From Clostridia bacterium (lineage in GTDB: Bacteria > Bacillota_A > Clostridia > Oscillospirales > CAG-272), in assembly GCA_017632155.1 (NCBI GenBank), contig JAGBRZ010000249.1, positions 1 through 19,055 of the forward strand: DNA of 19,055 bases. The letters are read 5' to 3'. This document shows, one piece after another, positions 13,472 through 19,055 of the stretch (the stretch's first letter is position 1; every line of letters begins with the position of its first letter). A program made the translations under genes and the position numbers. The notes under the pieces were generated by a model. The model had not been told where the DNA came from, did no database searches, and saw only the letters and a program-made list of their open reading frames with translations.

Positions 13472-14196
13472 ACGAGATAGTACTTGAACATCTTGAAAAA
13501 AGCTTCGGCGACCACAAGGTCCTCCTTGACGTAAACCTTACCGTTAATAAGGGAGAGGTCATCAGCGTTATCGGCTCCTCGGGCTCGGGTAAGAGCACGA
13601 TGCTTCGTTGCATCAACCTCCTTGAAGAACCCACGGGCGGCGTGATCAAGTATAAGGGCGATGATATTCTTTCGCTCAATCTTTCAAAATACCGCACACA
13701 GGTTGGAATGGTCTTCCAGCAGTTCAATCTCTTTGACAATATGACGGCGCTTGAAAATTGCGTCAAGCCGCAGATGAAGGTGCTCAAGCGCAAGAGAGAA
13801 GAGGCGGAGAAGATCGCGAAGGAATATATCGAAAAGGTCGGAATGTCGGCGTATATTAACGCCCGTCCCTCACAGCTTTCGGGTGGACAGAAGCAGAGAA
13901 TTGCAATCGCACGCGCTCTTTCGATGAACCCCGAAGTCATTCTCTTTGACGAACCCACCTCGGCACTTGACCCCGAAATGGTCGGCGAGGTACTTGATGT
14001 TATCAAGAGTCTTGCAAAGTCGGGACTCACCATGATCGTCGTAACTCACGAAATGGCATTCGCCCGCGAGGTCTCCGACAGAGTTATCTTTATGGACGGC
14101 GGCATCGTCCTCGAGGAAGGCACTCCCGACGAGCTTTTCGGAAATCCGAAAATGCCCAGAACGAGAGAATTCCTTTCGAGATATCTTAACGGATAA
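13468..14196 (+). CDS. Amino-acid ABC transporter ATP-binding protein (GlnQ/HisP family)
   Basis: A 242-residue ATPase. Walker A is GSSGSGKST (about 33-41), the Q-loop is [11 protein letters not shown], the signature is [15 protein letters not shown], Walker B is [20 protein letters not shown], and the switch is [11 protein letters not shown]. It is the energy-coupling subunit for the adjacent permease and probably forms a homodimer. AAGGAGGAAGC just upstream of ATG 13468 lies inside the permease gene and the two overlap by 4 bp. The last two bases of its TAA also form the first bases of inverted-repeat element C. It completes the riboswitch-controlled lysine import operon. Confidence 0.96.
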   Translation: MNEIVLEHLEKSFGDHKVLLDVNLTVNKGEVISVIGSSGSGKSTMLRCINLLEEPTGGVIKYKGDDILSLNLSKYRTQVGMVFQQFNLFDNMTALENCVKPQMKVLKRKREEAEKIAKEYIEKVGMSAYINARPSQLSGGQKQRIAIARALSMNPEVILFDEPTSALDPEMVGEVLDVIKSLAKSGLTMIVVTHEMAFAREVSDRVIFMDGGIVLEEGTPDELFGNPKMPRTREFLSRYLNG

Positions 14197-14442
14197 AAAG
14201 TGAACAGTGGTTAGTGGACAGTGGACAGAAAGTTGCGAGCAGATAATTTTATTTTGATATTTGCATTCCATTGTGCCGACAGATAATTTAATAAAAAGAA
14301 ATCGGATATTAAGAAGATTGCTTCAAAAATATCCGATTTCTTTATTATTTCAATTTTGCAGTAAACAACATTTTGAGGTACTGAACAGAATTATTTTGTC
14401 GCGTCTTTCTGTCCACTGTCCACTAACCACGGTTCACTTTTT
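14195..14442. mobile_element. MITE-like element C (248 bp, 38 bp inverted ends)
   Basis: The left end 14195-14232 and right end 14405-14442 are inverted copies matching at 37 of 38 positions. The ends contain a heptamer rhythm (CAGTGGT TAGTGGA CAGTGGA). The interior has no gene, but has a 16 bp perfect hairpin that can terminate both flanking transcripts. The element sits exactly between convergent genes, touching the stop of the ATPase gene and ending 3 bp before that of the XRE-S24 gene. No target duplication is evident. Confidence 0.8.
14293..14350. terminator. Bidirectional intrinsic terminator inside element C
   Basis: A perfect 16 bp stem: AAAGAAATCGGATATT (14295-14310) and AATATCCGATTTCTTT (14328-14343), with a 17-base loop. 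T-rich tails occur on both strands: TTTATTATTT on plus and CTTTTTATT on minus. It serves the lysine operon and the convergent XRE-S24 gene. Confidence 0.85.
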
Positions 14443-14445
14443 CGC

Positions 14446-15258
14446 TTACCTTCTTCTCAACCTTCCCAGCACCTTGCCTATGCAAGAAACGTTCTCGAAA
14501 TCCTTGAGCATAATTCTGCCGTACTCGGGGTTGAGCGAGATGAGGCAATCGCCGCCGTAGACCTTGAAATAGCCCGCGCCGTCAAGCACGAATATGCCTG
14601 CTTCGCCAACCTCGACACCCTCCGAATTCTGCACAAGAAGAACGTCGCCGTCGTGGTACTTCGGCTCCATACTGTTACCGCTGATGCGAAGAGCAAAGTC
14701 TGCGGCAGAGGTCGATTCGCTGACGGTGATGCTGACGCTTTCAGCGGCGTCGCCGTCAAGATATTCGCCTATGCCCGCAGAAACGGGAAGGTCGTAAAGC
14801 GGAATCGAACGCTTTGTGACTCTGCCCGCGCCGCTGTCCTTGTATCTGTTTGCAATCGGCGCGGTGACAATGGGAGCAGCATCGCGCGAGAAAACGGGAG
14901 CGGGTGCGGCGGGATATTCTTCACTTGAAACGCGCTCGCGTTCCTTGCCGGCAACGAGCATAAGAAGCTCTTTGCCGTGGTTGTCAAGACGGCGGTATTC
15001 CTCGATCAGCCTGATCTCGTTTCCGTCAAGAGTGAAGTTATTTGTGTTCTCGGGAATGCCGCTGACGATGAAATCGAGCGAGCAATCAAGTGCGTCGCAG
15101 ATTGCGATCATGTTTGAAAGCTTGACCGAATCCGAAAGTCCAGCAAGCAGTTTTGAGAGCGTTCCGAGCGGAATTCCCGAAAGACGCGAGAGCTCGTCGT
15201 TGGTTATTTTTTTCTCATTCTTTATTTGCTTTATTCTTTCAATGTAATCAAAACTCAT
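14446..15258 (-). CDS. XRE-family HTH / S24 self-cleaving repressor (LexA-like)
   Basis: A 270-residue repressor. An HTH_3/XRE domain (about 8-62: ITNDELSRLSGIPLGTLSKLLAG) is joined by a ~90-residue linker to a LexA/UmuD S24 peptidase domain (about 152-268). The autocleavage bond is probably A161-G162 in PVSAGIGEYL. The nucleophile is S196 in SGNSMEP and the general base K232 in GYFKVYGG. HDGDVLLVQ and GEAGIFVLDG match the family. RecA-stimulated self-cleavage would inactivate it, as for phage CI or LexA. ATG 15258 follows AGGGG (15264-15269) and lies downstream of a consensus promoter; an upstream in-frame extension is excluded by that promoter. An operator-like palindrome at its start site suggests autorepression. 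Confidence 0.9.
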   Translation of the reverse strand: MSFDYIERIKQIKNEKKITNDELSRLSGIPLGTLSKLLAGLSDSVKLSNMIAICDALDCSLDFIVSGIPENTNNFTLDGNEIRLIEEYRRLDNHGKELLMLVAGKERERVSSEEYPAAPAPVFSRDAAPIVTAPIANRYKDSGAGRVTKRSIPLYDLPVSAGIGEYLDGDAAESVSITVSESTSAADFALRISGNSMEPKYHDGDVLLVQNSEGVEVGEAGIFVLDGAGYFKVYGGDCLISLNPEYGRIMLKDFENVSCIGKVLGRLRRR

Positions 15259-15271
15259 TTTGATACCCCTT

Positions 15272-15289
15272 AATTCCTTTGTTGGAATT
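15272..15289. promoter_or_regulatory. Putative operator O1 of the XRE-S24 repressor
   Basis: A perfect palindrome AATTCC-TTTGTT-GGAATT, extendable to TAATTCC/GGAATTA, lies directly downstream of the minus-strand -10 box and so covers the transcription start of the repressor gene. Its TTCC-N6-GGAA core recurs at 15400-15413. Confidence 0.6.
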
Positions 15290-15318
15290 ATTATATCACA
15301 AAAATTCCGATTTGTAAA
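15290..15318 (-). promoter_or_regulatory. Sigma-A promoter of the XRE-S24 gene
   Basis: On the minus strand TTTACA (15318-15313), 17 bp, and perfect TATAAT (15295-15290). The spacer contains AATCGGA, also found in the spacer of the divergent promoter. Confidence 0.82.
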
Positions 15319-15357
15319 GAGAAAAATAAAAATTTTTCCGAAAATGATAAAAATATC

Positions 15358-15386
15358 TTGACAAACGAAATCGGATGTGGTATAAT
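15358..15386 (+). promoter_or_regulatory. Consensus sigma-A promoter of the small membrane protein gene
   Basis: Perfect TTGACA (15358-15363), 17 bp, perfect TATAAT (15381-15386). So strong a promoter for a tiny membrane protein implies that repression normally holds it down. It is divergent from the repressor promoter, with 39 bp between the -35 boxes. Confidence 0.9.
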
Positions 15387-15398
15387 AATGCCAGAAAG

Positions 15399-15415
15399 AT
15401 TCCAAAAACGGAAAT
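15399..15415. promoter_or_regulatory. Putative operator O2 in front of the small membrane protein gene
   Basis: ATTCC-AAAAAC-GGAAAT shares the TTCC-N6-GGAA core (15400-15413) with O1. It lies 13 bp downstream of the -10 box, within the first transcribed bases, where a bound repressor would block initiation. Confidence 0.55.
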
Positions 15416-15438
15416 AATCATATTTTGAGAGGTATAAA

Positions 15439-15741
15439 ATGAATAACGTTATTGATAGAAATTACACCCCGGTATCGCGCAGAGAGGACAATATATATAA
15501 TGAAGCTTTCGGTGAAAAGATCATCTCCTTCTTCTGCCTTGTTATCGCATTTTTTGAAAATAATGCTGTCGATGCGATCTGCCGTATGATCGGTGCGCTT
15601 GCCATTGCGGTTGCGTGCTTCTTCTACGTTTCGGGCGTTATGGCCGGAACTCTTTCGGTTCTTGCAATTGCATTTTACGGCGCGCTGATAATTGCGGCTT
15701 CGGCATTTGTATTCCGCACGAAGAGCGTCAGCTCCCGCTGA
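15439..15741 (+). CDS. Small membrane protein of unknown function, divergent from XRE-S24 repressor
   Basis: A 100-residue protein that I cannot assign to a family. A hydrophilic, charged start (1-~25, YTPVSRREDNIYNEAFGE) precedes an amphipathic or membrane-surface segment (28-40, IISFFCLVIAFFE). Two strong hydrophobic helices follow, about 48-68 (ICRMIGALAIAVACFFYVSGV) and 70-92 (GTLSVLAIAFYGALIIAASAF), then a short basic tail. No signal peptidase site or LysM domain is seen. Ribosome site GAGAGG (15427-15432) precedes ATG 15439. Its consensus promoter with a repressor-like operator suggests damage- or stress-induced expression; Bacillus places the division inhibitor yneA similarly beside lexA, but this protein is not recognisably YneA. 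Its 3' end overlaps the convergent ytvI by 14 bp. Confidence 0.78.
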   Translation: MNNVIDRNYTPVSRREDNIYNEAFGEKIISFFCLVIAFFENNAVDAICRMIGALAIAVACFFYVSGVMAGTLSVLAIAFYGALIIAASAFVFRTKSVSSR

Positions 15742-16852
15742 TAGCGGCATTCTTTGAATAGGTGCGGATAGCTCTCCAAGCCACGATGGAAAGCGGCGCG
15801 AGCAGTATTCCCGCAAAGCCGAACAGACGGTAGCCGATATAAAAGGCGGCGAGGGTCAAAAGCGGATGCAATCCGAGATTTTCACCGACTATCCTCGGCT
15901 CGATGAACTGTCGGACTATGACCGTCACTACGTAGAGTAGCAGCAGCCCAACACCGAGGAATATATCCTTTGTCACGAGCGCAAAGAGCGCCCAAGGCAA
16001 AAGAACGATCCCCACACCGAGCACGGGAAGAATATCTACTATCGCGGTTATGGCGGCAATGATTAGTGAGTATTCCACCCCAAGAACGCTGAGCCCGAAA
16101 AATATTTCGGCAAAGGTTATCAGAAGAATAAGAGAATAGGAGCGTAGGTAGCCGATGGCGGCAACCGCCGCTTCTTTTTTTATATGCGAAAGCATTCTCT
16201 TTGCAGATTCGGGAAGAACAGATCTGATCCCGGTTCGTATCCGCTCACTGTCAAGCGTGAAATAGAACGCCGCTATGACGGTCACAATGAGTCCGAGCAA
16301 TAGCTCTGGCAGAGCCTTCAGTATTCCGCTGAGGAGTCCGGGGATAGCACTTCCCATCGACGAAAGCGTATCGCCAACGATTTTTTCAATGAAGGCGTTT
16401 ATCGCCTCTGTCTTTTCTGCTATGTTATCCGATCCCGCGTCCGGAAGCAAAGATGCGAGCTTCTCACCGAACCTTTCAAGAATATCGAGGGCATTGCGAA
16501 AAAATTCTCCTGCAGTGCCTTCTCCCGAACTTATACCCTCGGCAAGTTTCCCAAGCTCTCCGAGGAGGCGTCTTACGCCGAAGAAGAGAAGCGTGACAAA
16601 TGAGGCGAGCAAAAAGATCAAAACCGCAAATGACACCGTCTTTCTCGATGCCCCGGTAAATTTGCTAAGCTTGTTTGCAAGCGCAGATGCGAGCGCTCCC
16701 AGGCCCGCACCGAGGAGGAAGGGCAGTGTAAGAGCGAAAAGATATTTGAATATAATGTATCCCGCTGCGGCAGCCGCAAGAATGCAGAAGAGCGTGGCTG
16801 CGGTGTTTGTGAGACTTTTTCTCATTGTTACTTGGGCTTGTTTTTGATCCAT
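15728..16852 (-). CDS. ytvI: AI-2E family transporter, probable sporulation integral membrane protein YtvI
   Basis: A 374-residue polytopic protein of the AI-2E/UPF0118 family. Two N-terminal helices (~18-60) and a third (~72-95) precede a hydrophilic region (~97-165). A helix group around 180-205 (PELLLGLIVTVIAAFYFTLD) comes next. The conserved C-terminal block follows: AAITAIVDILPVLGVGIVLLPWALFALVTKD, IVRQFIEPRIVGENLGLHPLLTLAAFYIGYRLFGFAGILLAPL. The IEPRIVG and GLHPLLTL elements match YtvI, the sporulation-associated branch; family members are proton- or sodium-driven exporters in other bacteria. AGGAG at 16862-16866 supports the start. It is divergent from rpoB and convergent with the small membrane protein. 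I see no certain promoter in its AT-rich upstream region. Confidence 0.85.
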   Translation of the reverse strand: MDQKQAQVTMRKSLTNTAATLFCILAAAAAGYIIFKYLFALTLPFLLGAGLGALASALANKLSKFTGASRKTVSFAVLIFLLASFVTLLFFGVRRLLGELGKLAEGISSGEGTAGEFFRNALDILERFGEKLASLLPDAGSDNIAEKTEAINAFIEKIVGDTLSSMGSAIPGLLSGILKALPELLLGLIVTVIAAFYFTLDSERIRTGIRSVLPESAKRMLSHIKKEAAVAAIGYLRSYSLILLITFAEIFFGLSVLGVEYSLIIAAITAIVDILPVLGVGIVLLPWALFALVTKDIFLGVGLLLLYVVTVIVRQFIEPRIVGENLGLHPLLTLAAFYIGYRLFGFAGILLAPLSIVAWRAIRTYSKNAAISGS

Positions 16853-16988
16853 TTCTTTTTTCTCCTAAATAAGTATATATGATTTTATGCATTTTTGACT
16901 CGGCGATATACAAAAATCGAAAAATATCATAAAAAGAAAAGAATTTTAAAAAAATTAAGTAAAAAGGAAACTTTTTTTGATTTTCCTA

Positions 16989-17017
16989 TTGACAAACGAG
17001 AAAAAAAGATGTATAAT
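16989..17017 (+). promoter_or_regulatory. Consensus sigma-A promoter of rpoB
   Basis: Perfect TTGACA (16989-16994), 17 bp, perfect TATAAT (17012-17017). It gives rpoB its own start of transcription, about 165 bases before the ATG. Confidence 0.92.
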
Positions 17018-17187
17018 ATTAAACTGCATTATAATCGCTTAATATGTCTAAAAATGGGTCGGGATTGTTTCCGAAGTGCGGTTGATATATTAATATTGTA
17101 TGAAAATATTTCTTGTTTACCGCAAACGAAAATGATTCCGAGAAAGATGTTTAAAGCGAAAAATACTTGAATGGAGTGATTGAATTT
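17018..17187 (+). other. rpoB 5' leader, no gene
   Basis: About 165 transcribed bases without a recognisable RNA family. A TGCGGT (17077-17082) / ACCGCA (17119-17124) stem can form around an AT-rich loop. No terminator-like hairpin with a T-run is seen. A GGAGTG site (17173-17178) precedes the rpoB ATG. The sequence between ytvI and the promoter (16867-16988) is A-rich and shows nothing else. Confidence 0.5.
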
Positions 17188-19055
17188 ATGGTCAACGTAA
17201 CAGACCAGGTGCTCGGAAAGAATGTAAGAAAATCTTTTTCCAAAACGCGCACTACACTCGAAATCCCGAATCTTATTGAGATTCAGACAAATTCCTTCAA
17301 ATGGTTCCTCGAGGAAGGCCTTGCAGAGGTTCTTCGCGACGTATCCCCCATCGTGGATTACAGCGGAAATCTCTCCATCGAATTCGTATCCTACTCGATC
17401 GATTCGAAGCCGAAGTATCCCGTTGAGGAATGCAAGGAGAGAGACGTAAACTACGCGGCTCCCTTGAAGGTCAACGTACGTCTCAATAACAAGCAGACGG
17501 GAGAAGTCAAGCAGACCGATATTTATATGGGTGACTTCCCGATCATGACCGAAAACGGCACCTTCGTTATCAACGGTGCAGAGCGTGTCATCGTCTCGCA
17601 GATCATTCGTTCGCCCGGTATGTACTATGCTTCTGACATAGACAAGGCGGGCAAGAAGACGTTTACTGCACAGATCATACCTTACCGCGGCGCATGGCTT
17701 GAGTATGAGGTAGACAGCAACAACGTCATTTATGTAAGAATAGATAAAAACCGTAAGCTCCCGCTTACAATGTTTATCCGCGCCCTTGGACTTTCGATAG
17801 ACCCCGAAACCGGTAATATGGTATCGAGCATTGAAAGCGCAGAGGATATCTTTGAAATGTTCGGCGACGATATCCGTCTCCGCGCAACTCTTGAAAAGGA
17901 CGAGTCTGAGTCTTCGGCGATCAACCGCCACTCTACCGCATCGGTTGAGTCCCTCCGCGAGATCTTCCGTAAGCTCCGTCCCGGTGAGCCTATTCAGGTC
18001 GATGCGGCTCTTACCCTTATCAACAACTTCTTCTTTGATGCAAAGAGATATGACATTGCTCCCGTTGGACGTTACAAGTTCGACAAGAAGCTTGCTATCT
18101 CCGAGAGAATCGCAAACCGCCGTCTTGCTGCGCCCGTAGTTAGCACCATCAGCGGCGAGCTCCTCTTCGAGGAAGGCCACGTTGTAACTCCCGAGGAAGC
18201 TCTCGAGATCGAATACGCGGCAGTAAACGAGGTTTCGATCTATCTTGACAACGGCGAAGTTATCAAGGTATTCTCGAACCACACCTGCTGGCCCGAAAAG
18301 ATCATCGGCGACAAGCTTCTCGATTGCGGCGTTCGCGAGAAGGTTTCCACTCCCGTTCTTCTTTCTATTATGGAAGAGTGCGGTGGCGACCTTGATGCTA
18401 TCAAGGCGGCTTGTACCGCTCGCATCAACGAGCTTTGCCCCAAGCACATCACCCGCGAGGATATTTTTGCAACCATCAACTATCTGCTTAACCTCGCTCA
18501 CGATGTTGGAACCACCGACGATATCGACCATCTCGGCAACCGTCGTATCCGTTCCGTAGGCGAACAGCTTCAGAACCAGATCAGAATCGGCTTCTCCCGT
18601 ATGGAAAAGATCATCCGCGAGAGAATGACCACTCAGGATAACGAGAAGCTGACTCCTCAGGCTCTTATCAACATCAGACCCGTTGCAACCGTTATCCGCG
18701 AGTTCTTCGGTTCTTCCCAGCTTTCTCAGTTCATGGACCAGGCTAACCCCCTTTCCGAGCTGACCCACAAGCGCCGTCTTTCGGCACTCGGTCCCGGCGG
18801 TCTTTCCCGTGACCGTGCATCCTTCGACGTCCGTGACGTACACTACACCCACTACGGCCGTATGTGTCCCATCGAGACTCCCGAAGGTCCTAACATCGGT
18901 CTTATCTCCTATCTTGCAACTTATGCAAGAATCAGTGAGTACGGCTTTATTGAGGCTCCTTACCGTAAGGTAGACCGCGCAACACGCTGCGTAACCGATG
19001 GGGTCGTTTATATGACCGCTGACGTTGAGGATAACTACATCATCGCGCAGGCTAA
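17188..19055 (+). CDS. rpoB: DNA-directed RNA polymerase subunit beta, N-terminal half (3' truncated by window)
   Basis: From ATG 17188 the frame is open to the window end (622 codons, no stop), beginning [20 protein letters not shown], then [16 protein letters not shown], the conserved rpoB start. Beta-lobe and protrusion parts follow, for example [20 protein letters not shown] and [11 protein letters not shown]. The rifampicin cluster is at residues 508-535 ([25 protein letters not shown]); D517, H527 and S532 keep the sensitive-type residues. [11 protein letters not shown], then [14 protein letters not shown], is the active-site fork. It forms the catalytic core with beta' (rpoC), expected beyond the window. 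It starts from its own promoter, because the usual upstream rplJ-rplL pair is absent here. A 607-codon open frame on the opposite strand is only a consequence of codon bias. Confidence 0.98.
   Translation, partial: MVNVTDQVLGKNVRKSFSKTRTTLEIPNLIEIQTNSFKWFLEEGLAEVLRDVSPIVDYSGNLSIEFVSYSIDSKPKYPVEECKERDVNYAAPLKVNVRLNNKQTGEVKQTDIYMGDFPIMTENGTFVINGAERVIVSQIIRSPGMYYASDIDKAGKKTFTAQIIPYRGAWLEYEVDSNNVIYVRIDKNRKLPLTMFIRALGLSIDPETGNMVSSIESAEDIFEMFGDDIRLRATLEKDESESSAINRHSTASVESLREIFRKLRPGEPIQVDAALTLINNFFFDAKRYDIAPVGRYKFDKKLAISERIANRRLAAPVVSTISGELLFEEGHVVTPEEALEIEYAAVNEVSIYLDNGEVIKVFSNHTCWPEKIIGDKLLDCGVREKVSTPVLLSIMEECGGDLDAIKAACTARINELCPKHITREDIFATINYLLNLAHDVGTTDDIDHLGNRRIRSVGEQLQNQIRIGFSRMEKIIRERMTTQDNEKLTPQALINIRPVATVIREFFGSSQLSQFMDQANPLSELTHKRRLSALGPGGLSRDRASFDVRDVHYTHYGRMCPIETPEGPNIGLISYLATYARISEYGFIEAPYRKVDRATRCVTDGVVYMTADVEDNYIIAQA

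Noticed and set aside
14446..15405. Longer XRE-S24 protein starting at 15405
   Set aside because: The extra 49 residues would be translated from the promoter and operator region; the -10 box, the ribosome site AGGGG and the HTH start all support ATG 15258.
15735..15747. CCGCT-gat-AGCGG hairpin as terminator between the small membrane protein gene and ytvI
   Set aside because: The stem has only 5 bp, lies across a stop codon and lacks a proper T-run, so it is too weak to call.
16860..16990. Sporulation sigma (SigE-like) promoter for ytvI
   Set aside because: A CATATA-like string occurs upstream of ytvI, but the region is so A+T-rich that such a match is expected by chance, and no matching -35 could be defended.
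17044..17085. 13-residue leader peptide before rpoB
   Set aside because: It has no ribosome site and no regulatory codon run; I consider it chance.
17029..18852. Open reading frame of 607 codons on the minus strand opposite rpoB
   Set aside because: It lies fully antisense to a clear rpoB frame, has no ribosome site or family resemblance, and results from strong codon bias in the real gene.

Overview
The window looks like a chromosomal segment of a clostridial Firmicute (class Clostridia), probably a gut or rumen lineage from a spore-forming background. Evidence: a YtvI-type AI-2E/sporulation membrane protein, strong AGGAGG-type ribosome sites, textbook TTGACA-17-TATAAT promoters, a lysine (L-box) riboswitch, and rpsT and rpoB of Firmicute type. 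Genus cannot be decided from the sequence alone.

Layout. (1) 1-262: 3' end of rpsT and two terminator hairpins. (2) 262-5295, minus strand: a compact nine-gene operon from one good promoter, with genes overlapping or nearly touching. In transcription order: an aminoglycoside-phosphotransferase-like kinase, a small membrane protein, a MazG-like NTP pyrophosphohydrolase, a low-molecular-weight tyrosine phosphatase, a Sel1-NUDIX fusion, two SAM methyltransferases, a degenerate inorganic-pyrophosphatase-like protein and a GNAT acetyltransferase. (3) 5346-8964, plus strand: a transglutaminase-like protein, a BadF/BadG-type sugar kinase and a lone WcaJ-type sugar transferase. They are separated by two copies of a ~150-160 bp structured repeat (A) and a 283 bp MITE-like element (B). 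(4) 9027-11460: an ECF-like sigma factor and a membrane protein with anti-sigma topology and a GLUG-type ectodomain. Each is preceded by the same TGAAAA-N16-CGTT promoter. (5) 11493-14196: a lysine-riboswitch-controlled amino-acid ABC transporter whose binding protein appears circularly permuted. (6) 14195-14442: a 248 bp element (C) with 38 bp inverted ends and a strong internal terminator. (7) 14446-15741: a self-cleavable XRE-S24 (LexA-like) repressor divergent from a small two-helix membrane protein, with a TTCC-N6-GGAA operator just downstream of each -10. (8) 15728-16852: ytvI on the minus strand, converging on the small membrane protein gene. (9) 16989-19055: rpoB with its own promoter and leader, running off the window.

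How the parts work together. Lysine import is switched off by lysine through transcription termination in the leader. The sigma/membrane pair forms a small autoregulated envelope-sensing circuit. The S24 repressor probably represses itself and the small membrane protein until it cleaves itself after damage, an arrangement reminiscent of lexA-yneA in Bacillus. The nine-gene operon resembles an accessory set of nucleotide- and metabolite-handling or modifying enzymes; its overall job is unknown.

The least expected items are the permuted binding protein under the L-box, the S24/small-membrane-protein divergon, the matched ECF promoters, and the three repeat families inserted tightly against gene ends.
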